The notes: generated by a model from the letters alone, not told the origin. A stretch of 64,000 nt of DNA from G963667675 sp963667675 (GCA_963667675.1 OY763929.1:372001-436000), one strand, 5' to 3'; shown: positions 33,734-43,002, numbered from the stretch's first letter. A program made the numbers and translations.

Positions 33734-34162
33734 TCACGGCAGGTCGACGCGGCCGTAGACCCGCTCCGGCTTCACCAGCACCACCACGGCCTGCTGGTCC
33801 ACCATGGCCCGGTCGAATTCCTCCCAGTCGGGATGCTCCTTGTCGCCGCAGGCCCGGTAGAGCGCCCGCATCAGCAGCCTGAGTTCCTCGGCCTCGGTGT
33901 TGCCGGCGTCGAACAGGCTCGCCTGCCCCTCCACCACCGCGTGGTTCCGCCAGTGGTTGTCCACCGTCGTTACGGTACACCGGGGGTCCCGGCGCAGGTT
34001 CCGGGCCTTTACCGCCCTGGGGTAGACGATTACAAACGCCGCGTTCCCCTGGTAGGCGCCGCTGGAAACCAGGCTGTTGTGCATTCCCCCGTCGGGCTGA
34101 TAGGTGGTTATCACGCCTCGGTGGTGGCTTTCCATGAATGTACGGACATCTTCGAACTCCAT
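33734..34162 (-). CDS. Pyridoxamine 5'-phosphate oxidase-fold protein, paralogue C
   Basis: 142 residues: HHRGVITTYQPDGGMHNSLVSSGAY, then VKARNLRRDPRCTVTTVDNHWRNHAVVEGQASL. A third PPOX-class protein, more distant from A and B. It probably binds F420 or FMN. The start is supported by GGGGTGA upstream of the ATG. Follows on the same strand as, and upstream of, the dehydrogenase gene. Confidence 0.85.
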   Translation of the reverse strand: MEFEDVRTFMESHHRGVITTYQPDGGMHNSLVSSGAYQGNAAFVIVYPRAVKARNLRRDPRCTVTTVDNHWRNHAVVEGQASLFDAGNTEAEELRLLMRALYRACGDKEHPDWEEFDRAMVDQQAVVVLVKPERVYGRVDLP

Positions 34163-34299
34163 GACTTCACCCCTGACAATCGTTTATTGGTCTTTGTGGT
34201 CGCACTGTGGCTATTATGGCACGCCGGCCCCGGCGGCGGTAAACTGGCGGCAAGACGCGCCATCGTCTGTGCCGGATGGCTGGGCGCAACTCCGGCAGG

Positions 34300-34328
34300 T
34301 TGACAAATCTACGGGGCTTTTGTACTGT
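34300..34328 (+). promoter_or_regulatory. proV promoter
   Basis: TTGACA (34300-34305), 17-bp spacer, TACTGT (34323-34328); transcription would start about 34335, giving a leader of about 175 bases. A perfect -35 and optimal spacing. No other gene in 34163-34510. Confidence 0.65.
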
Positions 34329-34510
34329 ACCCCAAGTACGAACACCAGTCGCTAGTCGTAACCGCAGAAAAACCAATCCTCGGTCTAGTCCCTCGTCTGC
34401 CCGGTTTTTCTTCCCTTATCGCCCCGCTCCAGCATTGTCTTTTTTGAAAGATTTCATTTGGGAGCATTTTTTGAACCGGAGATGCAGGGGTTGCTTGAAG
34501 GAGGTTGTCT

Positions 34511-35779
34511 ATGGGACAAAGCAACGGCGCAGGCTCAGAGACCGCCATCAGCGTCAAGTCGATCTGGAAGGTCTTCGGCCACAAGCCCGAACGGGCGTTG
34601 ACGCCGGAGTACGCCGGCAAGGATAAGCGCGACATCCTGGATGAGTTGGGCTGCGTGGTCGGCCTTCAAGACGTCAACTTTGAAGTGCAACGAGGCGAGA
34701 CCTTCGTCATCATGGGCTTGTCCGGCAGCGGCAAGTCCACCATGGTCCGGTGCCTGATTCGCCTCATCGAACCTACCGCCGGGGAGATTTCCATTGGCGG
34801 CGAAACCATCACCGACATGAACGACAAAGACCTTACGGAGTTCCGCCGGCACAAGATAGCAATGGTGTTTCAACACTACGGCTTGATGCCCCACCGCACC
34901 GTTCTGGACAACGCCGCCTGGGGGCTGGAGGTGCAGGGGCTTGACAAGGCAGCCCGCTACGCGCGCACCCAGGAAGTGCTCGACCTGGTCGGACTCTCCG
35001 GTTGGGAAGACGCCTATCCCCGGCAACTGTCTGGCGGTATGCAGCAGCGGGTGGGCCTAGCCCGGGCCCTGGCCGTCGACACCGACATCCTGTTGATGGA
35101 CGAACCCTTCAGCGGCCTCGACCCCCTCATCCGCCGCCAGATGCAGGACGAACTCTTGCGTTTGCAGGACGAGTTGCACAAGACCATCGTCTTCATCACT
35201 CACGACCTCAATGAAGCCCTGAAACTGGGGGACCACATTGCGATCATGCACGACGGCACGGTGGCCCAGATAGGATCACCGGAGGACATCGTGCTGCGGC
35301 CCGAGGACGAGTATGTCGGTGAATTCACCCAGGACGTGCGGTTGGAGAGCGTATTGACCGCCGCCAAGGTCATGGTCGCTCCCAAGGCAACTTTGATGGG
35401 GCACCAGGGGCCGCGGGCCGCCCTCCATACCATAGGCGAGAGCGACGGCGACGCCGCCTGGGTCGTCGACCGGCGAGAGCGCTACATCGGCCTGCTTACG
35501 ATTACCGACGCTCAACGGGCCTTGCGGGCCGCAGTCAGCCGCTTCGACCAAGCCTGGGACTACGTGGACCAGGAATACGCCGCCTTGACCCCCGCGACCA
35601 CTTTCGACGAATTGATACCCATCGCTATGGCCAGCAATTTCCCCATTCCCATCGTGGACGAAGACAACGTCCTGGTGGGTGAAGTGCACCGCAGCGCATT
35701 GGCGGAAGCCCTGGCCGAAACCGCTTCCGCCGACCCCGACTATGAAGCCAATGCCGCGGCCAACGCCGCATCACCCTAG
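34511..35779 (+). CDS. proV: Glycine betaine/proline ABC importer ATPase with CBS tail
   Basis: 422 residues. Walker A GLSGSGKST, FQHYGLMPHRTVLDNAAWGLE (Q-loop region, hallmark of ProV/OpuAA), signature LSGGMQQR, Walker B ILLMDEPFSGLDPLIRR, H-loop FITHDLNEAL. After about 270 come paired CBS-like motifs (WVVDRRERYIGLLTITDAQRAL and FPIPIVDEDNVLVGEVHRSAL), the ionic-strength or nucleotide sensor of this family. ATG at 34511, 7 bases after GGAGG. Confidence 0.95.
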   Translation: MGQSNGAGSETAISVKSIWKVFGHKPERALTPEYAGKDKRDILDELGCVVGLQDVNFEVQRGETFVIMGLSGSGKSTMVRCLIRLIEPTAGEISIGGETITDMNDKDLTEFRRHKIAMVFQHYGLMPHRTVLDNAAWGLEVQGLDKAARYARTQEVLDLVGLSGWEDAYPRQLSGGMQQRVGLARALAVDTDILLMDEPFSGLDPLIRRQMQDELLRLQDELHKTIVFITHDLNEALKLGDHIAIMHDGTVAQIGSPEDIVLRPEDEYVGEFTQDVRLESVLTAAKVMVAPKATLMGHQGPRAALHTIGESDGDAAWVVDRRERYIGLLTITDAQRALRAAVSRFDQAWDYVDQEYAALTPATTFDELIPIAMASNFPIPIVDEDNVLVGEVHRSALAEALAETASADPDYEANAAANAASP

Positions 35780-35802
35780 AAATCCAAGCAGCCGGAGCCG
35801 CC

Positions 35803-36906
35803 ATGGCTACAACAACTAGCGACAGCACGGAAGCACAACCGGAAACCGCCGACCAACAGACAATCTCCGGGGAGCAGCCCGGCAGAAGGCTGGACTTGAA
35901 GAGCGTCCCTCCCATTGTCTGGTGGGCAACGGGTTCGGCGTTGGTCGTCGTAGTTTTGATAGTCTCCCTGGCAATATGGGGGCCGGGAATGGACTACCCG
36001 ACCACCGTATCCACCTCCGAAGTCTCCACGACCGGCGGAGGCTCCGTTGAAGTCACCAAGACGGTGCGAGACGCGACCGGCACCGCCATCGACGACGCCG
36101 TTGGATGGGTAACGCGGGAAGGCTCCGGGCTATTCGATGGACTCAGCATCGCGGTCACTCACACCCTCGTAAACATTGAGAAGTGGCTGAAATGGCTGCC
36201 CTGGCCCGCACTTGTATGCGGCCTGGCGCTGGTTTCCTTCGCCGTCGGCCGCTGGCCTCTCCTGGTGTTTACGCCGCTGGCCCTGCTCTTTATCGGCTTC
36301 ATGGGACTGTGGGAGAACACCATCGACACCATTGCCCTGATGGTGGTCGCCGTGGTCCTCTCCGTGGCCGTCGGATTTCCCCTGGGAGTCCTGGGCGGCC
36401 GCAGCCAGAAGGCCGACAACATCATGCGCCCGATCCTGGACGGCATGCAGACAATGCCCAGCTTCGTCTACCTGCTGCCGGGTATTCTCTTCTTTGGCCT
36501 TGGGAAACCGGCGGGAATTTTCGCCACCATCATCTACGCCGTCCCTCCGGTCATACGCCTGACCAACCTGGGAATCCGCCAAGTTTCCGCGGAGACGGTG
36601 GAAGCGGCCCGGTCATTCGGGGCATCGCCTATCCAACTCCTTACCAAAGTCCAGGTGCCAATGGCGCTGCCAACCATCATGGCCGGCGTCAACCAGACCA
36701 CCATGATGGCGCTGGCCATGGTGACCATTGCCAGCATGGTGGCGGCGGGAGGACTGGGGGACAACGTGCTGCGGGCATTGCAGAAGAATGAGCCGGGCAA
36801 TGGGGCTATCGCGGGTCTCTCTATCGTGTTCCTGGCCATCATCATCGACCGGCTTACCCAGGCTCTGGCCAAGGGCCGCCAGGAGGCCATGAGGAGCGTC
36901 GGCTAG
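35803..36906 (+). CDS. proW: Glycine betaine/proline ABC importer permease
   Basis: 367 residues. A long polar N-terminal extension and one extra helix (VWWATGSALVVVVLIVSLAIW), then the permease core. PILDGMQTMPSFVYLLPGILFFGLGKPAGIFATIIYAVPPVIRLTNLGIRQV is the ProW/OpuAB signature, with the coupling loop AARSFGASPIQLLTKVQVPMALPTIMAGVNQTTMMAL. 23 bases after proV. Inner membrane. Confidence 0.95.
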   Translation: MATTTSDSTEAQPETADQQTISGEQPGRRLDLKSVPPIVWWATGSALVVVVLIVSLAIWGPGMDYPTTVSTSEVSTTGGGSVEVTKTVRDATGTAIDDAVGWVTREGSGLFDGLSIAVTHTLVNIEKWLKWLPWPALVCGLALVSFAVGRWPLLVFTPLALLFIGFMGLWENTIDTIALMVVAVVLSVAVGFPLGVLGGRSQKADNIMRPILDGMQTMPSFVYLLPGILFFGLGKPAGIFATIIYAVPPVIRLTNLGIRQVSAETVEAARSFGASPIQLLTKVQVPMALPTIMAGVNQTTMMALAMVTIASMVAAGGLGDNVLRALQKNEPGNGAIAGLSIVFLAIIIDRLTQALAKGRQEAMRSVG

Positions 36907-36975
36907 CTGCCCGGCCAGGACCCCGGGGCTGGGGACGAATCGCCAATCTCAGGCGGGCTCTCGCAGGCACCAAAT

Positions 36976-37005
36976 TTGACACGGCAGCTACGGTAGTGCT
37001 ATAAA
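36976..37005 (+). promoter_or_regulatory. Separate proX promoter
   Basis: TTGACA (36976-36981), 18-bp spacer, TATAAA (37000-37005). A small inverted repeat CCGGGC..GCCCGG (37021-37038) lies in the leader before the GTG start. It would let the binding protein be made in excess over the membrane parts. Confidence 0.65.
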
Positions 37006-37070
37006 TAGCGGCGATGTCAACCGGGCTGTGCCGCCCGGTAATATTATTTGTATCAACGGAGGGACCCACT

Positions 37071-38102
37071 GTGTTATCCAAGCACAAGTTTCTGGCAATG
37101 GCGGTGGTTGCGGTTATGGCGGCCATGCTCGCCCTCGCTGCCTGCGGTGGCGACGACGACGCAGAGGACAAGGCCACCATCACTTTCGGTGACCTGAACT
37201 GGGCAAGCGCCCTGTTGCAGAACCGAATCGCCCAATACATCGTCGAGCACGGTTATGGCTACCCGACGGACGTGAAGTTCGGAGCCACACTGCCCCTGTT
37301 CGAGGGTCTCCAGCGCGGGGACACCGACGTCACCATGGAGATATGGCTGCCCAACCAGGACGAGGCCTGGGACAAAGCCCGCAGCGAGGGCGCCGTCCTG
37401 TCCGTGGGCCGCAGCCTGGGGTCCGACTGGCAGTCCTCCTTCGTGATTCCGGCTTACTTGCAGGAACAGTACCCGGACCTGGACAACGTAGAAGACCTTA
37501 AAGACCCGCAGTTCAAGGAACTGTTCCAGACCGCGGAGTCCGGCGACAAGGCCCGCCTCGTCTCCTGCGTAATCGGCTGGGCTTGCGAGGAAGTCAACGC
37601 CGCCCAGATTGAAGGATACGGTCTCTCGGACCACGTACACATCGTCAACCCCGGCGACGGGGCCGCTTTGAACGCCGACCTTTACGGCGCCTACGAGCGG
37701 CAAGAGCCTTGGCTCGGCTACCAGTGGGGGACCAACGACCCGGCCCTCAAGCTGGACCTGGTCCGGCTGGCAGAGCCGCCCTACAGCGACCAGTGCTGGT
37801 TCACCACCAAGGCCTGCGCCTATGAGGACGCCAACATCCTCATCGCTGTGAACCCCGACCTGCCCTTGGAGGCCCCCGACGTGGTCGCAATGCTGCGTAA
37901 GTGGGACTTCAACATTGGCATCTACAAGACCGCCGTCCAATGGCAGGACGAGACCGGAGTGACCGACCCCGCCGCCACAGCTACCTGGTGGCTCAAGAAC
38001 AACTCCGACATCTGGGGCGGCTGGGTCACGGCCGACGCGGCGGATGCTATCCAATCCGCCCTCGACGGCGATGAAGAAGCCGCAGGCTGGCCCTCGGAAT
38101 AG
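37071..38102 (+). CDS. proX: Glycine betaine/proline-binding lipoprotein
   Basis: 343 residues from a GTG at 37071 with GGAGGG upstream; the ATG at 37014 would bury the signal peptide. Lipobox LAAC (AAMLALAAC), then the OpuAC fold: ITFGDLNWASALLQNRIAQYIVEHGYGYP, LFEGLQRGDTDVTMEIWLPNQ, EPWLGYQWGTNDPALKLDLVRL. Tyr/Trp residues suitable for a quaternary-ammonium cage are present (WLGYQW, DCWFT-like). Osmoprotectant uptake, possibly also DMSP or choline. Confidence 0.95.
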   Translation: MLSKHKFLAMAVVAVMAAMLALAACGGDDDAEDKATITFGDLNWASALLQNRIAQYIVEHGYGYPTDVKFGATLPLFEGLQRGDTDVTMEIWLPNQDEAWDKARSEGAVLSVGRSLGSDWQSSFVIPAYLQEQYPDLDNVEDLKDPQFKELFQTAESGDKARLVSCVIGWACEEVNAAQIEGYGLSDHVHIVNPGDGAALNADLYGAYERQEPWLGYQWGTNDPALKLDLVRLAEPPYSDQCWFTTKACAYEDANILIAVNPDLPLEAPDVVAMLRKWDFNIGIYKTAVQWQDETGVTDPAATATWWLKNNSDIWGGWVTADAADAIQSALDGDEEAAGWPSE

Positions 38103-38143
38103 TCCTCAGTTCCAGCCTTACCCGTTCCGGTAGGAACAACAGC

Positions 38144-38177
38144 AAGGGCGCCGGGTATACCGGCGCCCTTGCCTTTT
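38144..38177 (+). terminator. Strong terminator after proX
   Basis: AAGGGCGCCGG (38144-38154), loop GTATA, CCGGCGCCCTT (38160-38170), then GCCTTTT. An 11-bp perfect stem. Nothing recognisable is seen between it and 38506 apart from short GTCCC/TGTCCC repeats near 38340-38372. Confidence 0.85.
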
Positions 38178-38506
38178 CCCGGGATTCGCTTCCTGGAACC
38201 CGCCGTGACCGCGTCCTTTCACTGCCTGTGGGAGATTACTGACAGTTTGCCCCTTGCCGCCTGGGGCGGGAACCCGTATGCTGGTAACAGGCGGACGCCG
38301 ACCCATTGCCGCATCAGTTAGACCGTCGCCGGGCCGGTGTCCCAAATGTCCCGGGTTGTCTCAGAATGTCCCAGTTGTCTGAAATTCCACGCCTGGGCGC
38401 GCCGGTGATGGGACATACAGATACCGCTCTGAGGGACTTCCAGGGCCCCGCTGCCCGCAACCTGCAATCCGATACGCGCCGCGGTGTTGAGCCGGCCGGC
38501 GCCGGC

Positions 38507-39928
38507 TCAGTTCCAGGACCAGACGGCCAGCACCCCGGAGGCGATGCTTCGGGGAGCTTCATCCCCCACGGCGTCCAGCACGAACACCTTGTCCTCCGTC
38601 GGCGCAGCGCCATTGCCCCCGCTCGCGGCGCCTTCTCGTATGCCGGACACCACCAACTGCGTCCCGTCGGGCGACCAAGGGGAATGGGAGTGCGCGTACT
38701 GGTCGAAGAAGCTGAGCATGGTGAAGGAGTCGGCCGAGGGCCGGAACCGGAACACCTGCCTGGACGCCTCCCCGGACACGCCTGACCCGCCAAACCCGTC
38801 AGAAATTTTCACGTCGAAGAGCCGGGACTCCAGGTCCAGCACGAACCAGGCCAGCTTGTCCCCCTGGGGAGACCAGAAGAAGGCCAAGATGGGACCCTCG
38901 CCAATTAGCTGAACTTCCTGCCCGTCCGACGAGACTATCCTTATTCGCTCGAAGACCTCGTTCCCCGACCCCAGTTGGTCAGCTACCGCCAGCTCCTCGC
39001 CGGTGGGCGACCAGATAAAGGCCGCCCGTCTCCCCACGTCCAGAATGCTTCTCCCATTCTCCGGGGCGTCCACCGGGGCCACAACCAAAGAACCCTCCCC
39101 GCCAACAACATCCATGTAGGCGAACTGCCGTCCGTCGGGGGACAAGGCCGGCGCGCGGTAGTTTCCTGGAGTCGTCACCAGGCTGGGGGGGCGGTCCCAA
39201 GAGGGCTTCCTGAGCAGCTTGACGTCCTCCCTGTGATGGACGAGCAGTGAATCTCCGTCGGCGGCCCACTGGTAATAGATCGGCGGCACTATAGCGGGAG
39301 AGACGGTCTCATTTTCCCCGAGAGAGTCGAGGATAAACAGGCTAAGCCCGCCGGGAGCGGTGGCCAGAAACGCCAGATGCCTGTCATCCGGCGACCAATA
39401 GATATAGTGGGGCGCGCCAGGGGCAATCTGCGCCGCCAGTTCATTCGTGTAGGCGGTCCTGGCCCTGGCGGTTTCTACGTCGATTACCATCAACGAAACG
39501 TCGATTTCACTATCTGAGGCCTGCACATAAGAGGCGGCGATCTTAGACCCGCTGGGCGACCATGTCGGCCAACTATAGTAGCGGGCCACTTCGAGGGGCT
39601 GCGCCAGCACAGACCCGGCTGTCCCCCCGACGCGGCGGACTTCCCCTGCCAGCGGACGGATCTCGCTGCCTTCCGGATTTATGGTGAACAACTCACCGGT
39701 GGCGCTGACAAACGCTATCCTGTCCACGGCTGCTCCTGGGTCTTCCGCCGGTTCGCCGGCAGCCTCGTCGGTCCCCCCGGACAATTCGCTGGCGGCTTCC
39801 TGACCCCCTCCATTCCCCTGGCATGCCGCGGCCACTAGGAGCCCCCCCACAAGCAAGGCCAGTAGGCCGCCCAACTTCATCCGCCAATGTGCATGGCGCC
39901 ACTTACTATAGGCGTCACAACAGTCCAT
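38507..39928 (-). CDS. Lipoprotein with WD40-like (PD40/TolB) beta-propeller
   Basis: 473 residues. Lipobox VAAAC (LLALLVGGLLVAAAC), an acidic Gly/Ala/Glu-rich spacer, then at least five propeller blades marked by WSPSGSKIAA, WSPDDRHLAF, LSPDGRQFAY, WSPTGEELAV, WSPQGDKLAW and WSPDGTQLVV. ATG at 39928 has GAGG 7 bases upstream; MKLGG at 39880 would give a shorter signal peptide. Extracytoplasmic, probably a binding or scaffold role. A GC hairpin (38489-38508) ends the gene. Confidence 0.85.
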   Translation of the reverse strand: MDCCDAYSKWRHAHWRMKLGGLLALLVGGLLVAAACQGNGGGQEAASELSGGTDEAAGEPAEDPGAAVDRIAFVSATGELFTINPEGSEIRPLAGEVRRVGGTAGSVLAQPLEVARYYSWPTWSPSGSKIAASYVQASDSEIDVSLMVIDVETARARTAYTNELAAQIAPGAPHYIYWSPDDRHLAFLATAPGGLSLFILDSLGENETVSPAIVPPIYYQWAADGDSLLVHHREDVKLLRKPSWDRPPSLVTTPGNYRAPALSPDGRQFAYMDVVGGEGSLVVAPVDAPENGRSILDVGRRAAFIWSPTGEELAVADQLGSGNEVFERIRIVSSDGQEVQLIGEGPILAFFWSPQGDKLAWFVLDLESRLFDVKISDGFGGSGVSGEASRQVFRFRPSADSFTMLSFFDQYAHSHSPWSPDGTQLVVSGIREGAASGGNGAAPTEDKVFVLDAVGDEAPRSIASGVLAVWSWN

Positions 39929-40327
39929 GCCGGAGCCTCACATGAGCTAGCGACGGTCGCCCAAGGATACCACTACCAAGGCTCCAACGGCAAAGCGTCC
40001 TGGCAACTGCACCAGTCTCCTTCCGAGCGCAGTGCTCTCAGGATATCCCCTCACTATTTGTGCATAACTGCCATTCTCCGTGGATAACCGCTGCACTCTC
40101 GTGAACGGTCTGAATAATGCAGTGAACATCCGACCCAATCAATTTCCTCGGCCCAGCCATCCTACAGCGCCCCAGAATTTTATCCACGATGTTCATTAAC
40201 TTATCCCGGTCTGAGAGCGCGTTCTCCATGCTAAAATATACAGACTCCACAGGATGCTCAGCGTGAACAGATACGCTTATCCCTACCTTCCACACCCTTA
40301 TTACCCTTATTACTTCCAAACAGATAA
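39929..40327. other. Intergenic region between divergent lipoprotein and obgE genes
   Basis: No gene seen. The right-hand 130 bases are AT-rich (TAAAATATAC at about 40232, CTTATTACCCTTATTACTTCC at about 40296) and probably hold the obgE promoter; I cannot fix a -35/-10 pair. obgE lacks a Shine-Dalgarno. Confidence 0.4.
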
Positions 40328-41617
40328 ATGATTGATACTGTAAGACTTAATATAAAAGCAGGTAACGGCGGGAACGGCTGCGTCAGCTTTTTGCGGGAAA
40401 AGTACCGCCCTATGGGTGGGCCCAACGGAGGTGATGGCGGGCATGGCGGCAGCGCCTACGTCTGCGGCGACCCCTCGCTCAACACGCTGCTGCATCTGAA
40501 GTTCAACAGCACTATCTACGTGGACGGCGGCGCCCACGGCAAGGGTAAGAACAAGCGGGGCGCCGACGGTGATGACACAGTCATTCGGGTGCCTCTAGGG
40601 ACGTCGGTATACTTGATGGACGGTAACGGCCAGAAGACGCTCATAGCCGACGTGGTCGACAGTTCCCAGAGCATCGTAGCCCGAGGCGGTGTCGGCGGGT
40701 GGGGCAACAGCCGCTTCGTATCGTCAGTAAATCAAGAGCCGGTGCTGGCCCAAAAGGGAGAGAAAGGGGAAAAAGCCGTCCTCTTCCTAGAGTTGAAGCT
40801 GCTTGCTGACGTAGGCCTGATAGCCAGGCCCAACGCCGGGAAATCGACGCTGCTCAGCCGCTGCTCGGCGGCCAAGCCAAAAGTGGCCGAATACCCTTTC
40901 ACTACATTGGAACCGGTGCTCGGGGTGGCAAGCAGCCGGGGCAAGGACTTCGTGATGATGGAAGTCCCCGGGCTGCTGGAAGGGGCTCACAAGGGGATAG
41001 GCCTGGGACACGAGTTCCTGCGGCACGCCGAGCGCACCAGGGTATACGTTTACCTGATAGACGGGCTGTCAGAAGACCCACGGCATGATCTGACGATGCT
41101 CAGGAACGAACTCCTGCAGTTCAACCCGGTGTTGGGTGACAAACAGTTCTTAATTGCGGTGAACAAGATAGACGTGACCGAGGTGAGGGAACGGCGGCCA
41201 GAAATGGAGGAAATCCTGGACGCTGAAAGCTCAGACACTGGAATTGGCGCCGCCGTGCCGGTGAGCTTTATATCGGCCGCCACCGGGGAGGGCGTCGATG
41301 CCCTGTTGGGTAAGGTGGTGGAACTGCTGGATACCCCGTCGGCCGAACCTGCTCCTGCGGTGGAGGATGAGCCTGTGTCTGCGGCTCCGCGGCGGCGCAA
41401 AGAGCCTGAGACCGTCTACACCGAGGACGGGGTGTACGTGGTGGTCTCGGATTACCTCGAGCGGCTGTCGGCCCGGGCCGACACCAGGGACCAGCGGGTG
41501 ATCCTGCAGCTATGGCGGGAGATGACCCGCAGGGGACTGGCCCGGCAGTTGACTGACGCGGGGATAGAGGCGGGAGACACCATCAGAATCGGCCAGGTGG
41601 AAGTGGAATGGTTCTGA
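40328..41617 (+). CDS. obgE: GTPase Obg
   Basis: 429 residues, three domains. Obg fold (1-158): VRLNIKAGNGGNGCVSFLREKY and GGPNGGDGGHGGSAY. G domain: G1 ARPNAGKST, G2 YPFTTLEPVLG, G3 EVPGLLEGA, G4 NKID. C-terminal OCT domain: YTEDGVYVVVSDYLERLSA and the ending ..GQVEVEWF. Ribosome-assembly and stress GTPase. nadD follows after 1 base, a common Chloroflexota and Gram-positive-type linkage. Confidence 0.97.
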   Translation: MIDTVRLNIKAGNGGNGCVSFLREKYRPMGGPNGGDGGHGGSAYVCGDPSLNTLLHLKFNSTIYVDGGAHGKGKNKRGADGDDTVIRVPLGTSVYLMDGNGQKTLIADVVDSSQSIVARGGVGGWGNSRFVSSVNQEPVLAQKGEKGEKAVLFLELKLLADVGLIARPNAGKSTLLSRCSAAKPKVAEYPFTTLEPVLGVASSRGKDFVMMEVPGLLEGAHKGIGLGHEFLRHAERTRVYVYLIDGLSEDPRHDLTMLRNELLQFNPVLGDKQFLIAVNKIDVTEVRERRPEMEEILDAESSDTGIGAAVPVSFISAATGEGVDALLGKVVELLDTPSAEPAPAVEDEPVSAAPRRRKEPETVYTEDGVYVVVSDYLERLSARADTRDQRVILQLWREMTRRGLARQLTDAGIEAGDTIRIGQVEVEWF

Positions 41618-41618
41618 C

Positions 41619-42248
41619 ATGCGGTTAGGCGTGGTCGGCGGGACCTTTGATCCGGTGCACCTAGGCCACCTGGCGATGGCTGAGGAGGCGCGGGTGCAGT
41701 TGGTGCTGGACCGGGTAATGTTCCTGCCGGCGGGCCAGCCGTGGATGAAAGACGGCAAGCCGCTGAGTCCGGCGGAAGACCGGGTGCAGATGCTGAGGCT
41801 GGCCATTGCCTCGAACCCCCACTTCCAGATATGCCTGGAGGAGGTCAATCGTCCCGGCCCGACATACACGGTAGACACGCTACAAAAGCTCATGGAGGAA
41901 CTGAGGCCGGAAACCAGGATATTCTTCATCGTCGGCCAAGACGCCATGCAGGACTTCCACCGCTGGAAGGAACCGCTGAAGGTGCTGGACCTTTGCACCT
42001 TGGTGGTAGTTGAACGCCTGGGACACGCAGCCGTGGACGTGTCGGAGATCGTCGGCGGGGTTCCAGCGGCCAAGGACAAGGTCGTTATGTCCATGCCGCC
42101 GATGGGAATCAGCAGCACGGAGGTCCGGCGCAGGGCAGCCGCGGCAGTATCTTTGCGCTACCACGTCCCCGACGCGGTGGCCGAGTACATCGAGGAGCAG
42201 GGGCTTTACAGGGATCTATGCCCGCAAAGGTTCAAGGCGCGCGTCTGA
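41619..42248 (+). CDS. nadD: Nicotinate-nucleotide adenylyltransferase
   Basis: 209 residues. MRLGVVGGTFDPVHLGHLAMAEEA (nucleotidyltransferase GGTFDPxHxGH), EEVNRPGPTYTVDTLQKL, FIVGQDAMQDFHRWKEP and the ISSTEVRRRAA motif. Makes NaAD from NaMN and ATP in NAD synthesis. One base after obgE. Confidence 0.96.
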   Translation: MRLGVVGGTFDPVHLGHLAMAEEARVQLVLDRVMFLPAGQPWMKDGKPLSPAEDRVQMLRLAIASNPHFQICLEEVNRPGPTYTVDTLQKLMEELRPETRIFFIVGQDAMQDFHRWKEPLKVLDLCTLVVVERLGHAAVDVSEIVGGVPAAKDKVVMSMPPMGISSTEVRRRAAAAVSLRYHVPDAVAEYIEEQGLYRDLCPQRFKARV

Positions 42249-42272
42249 GCCGGGTTTAGTGCGCCTGATAGA

Positions 42273-42644
42273 CTACGGGCTCCGAGTGATGGCTCGTCGG
42301 AAGCGCAAAAACAAACGAAACTCCTCCAATGCCTCATATTCCTCGGGAGTGACCTCGCAACTGAAGGTAATTTGATTTCCAGGAGCCGGGATCACTGTTG
42401 GGCGTAGTTCCCGAGTAAGGAACGCCCTGGCGAATAGTTCGTTTGGGTCGACCCCGAGGGGTCCGGCCAGCTTACGTAAGGTTCTACGGCGTGGCGTACG
42501 GAGCCCGCGTTCGATTTCTGAGACACTGCTCTTGGCGACTTGAGCCTTGGCCGCAAGGGACGCAACTGTCATCCCATCCAGATCGGCCCGGAGTTCCTGC
42601 ATGTATCTGCCAAGTTCTTCTTGGCGAGGCTTTGATGGACGCAT
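42273..42644 (-). CDS. XRE-family helix-turn-helix regulator
   Basis: 123 residues. HTH at about 25-60: MTVASLAAKAQVAKSSVSEIERGLRTPRRRTLRKLAGPLGVDPNELF. The C-terminal half (SCEVTPEEYEALEEFRLFLRFRRA) is a likely dimerisation segment. No Shine-Dalgarno; the ATG directly follows an inverted repeat that is probably its own operator. Divergent from pyrE. Confidence 0.9.
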   Translation of the reverse strand: MRPSKPRQEELGRYMQELRADLDGMTVASLAAKAQVAKSSVSEIERGLRTPRRRTLRKLAGPLGVDPNELFARAFLTRELRPTVIPAPGNQITFSCEVTPEEYEALEEFRLFLRFRRAITRSP

Positions 42645-42645
42645 A

Positions 42646-42666
42646 TTATTCTTTTATATAGAATAA
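42646..42666. promoter_or_regulatory. Operator-like inverted repeat at the regulator start
   Basis: TTATTCT, 7-nt spacer, AGAATAA: perfect 7-7-7 dyad ending one base before the regulator ATG. The same half-site recurs in the pyrE-side promoter at 42747-42768. Confidence 0.65.
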
Positions 42667-42700
42667 CTGTGGCATTTCCACGAGGTGCCACGCGAGGCTG

Positions 42701-42709
42701 ATTATACCA
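42701..42709 (-). promoter_or_regulatory. Extended -10 promoter of the XRE regulator
   Basis: Minus strand TGGTATAAT (42709-42701). Transcription would start near 42694 and run through the operator at 42646-42666. Confidence 0.55.
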
Positions 42710-42729
42710 GGTGCGAGAACAATCATCAC

Positions 42730-42768
42730 TTGACGGTAACGGCAGTTTATTCTATTATTCTGAATAAT
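42730..42768 (+). promoter_or_regulatory. Promoter with overlapping palindromic operator, reading towards pyrE
   Basis: TTGACG (42730-42735), 17-bp spacer, TATTAT (42753-42758). The perfect dyad ATTATTC-T-GAATAAT (42754-42768) covers the -10 and start point, and another TTATTCT half-site lies at 42747-42753. A bound repressor would block it. No convincing gene lies between here and pyrE at 43003. Confidence 0.65.
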
Positions 42769-43002
42769 ATTCTGTCCGGCGAATGGCATAGAGAGTCAGA
42801 CGGAGGTGGCTTGCCCAGGGGATGGAAGCGGGGTAGGTGGGGCTTTTCCCTGAGGGCGAGTACACAAAACAAGCGGGGTATGTTAAATTATTGTCCTGTT
42901 TGTACCTGACGCCCGAGGATGCTCTGACGCCGTTACAAACTCTATCGCTTGGAATAGAACCGCAGCTATAGAACATACGTAGTTGAGGTAGGCGGGGGCA
43001 CC

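Noticed and set aside
42685..42909. 74-aa frame between the XRE regulator and pyrE
   Set aside because: Crosses the operator/promoter, has no ribosome site and no protein-like pattern.
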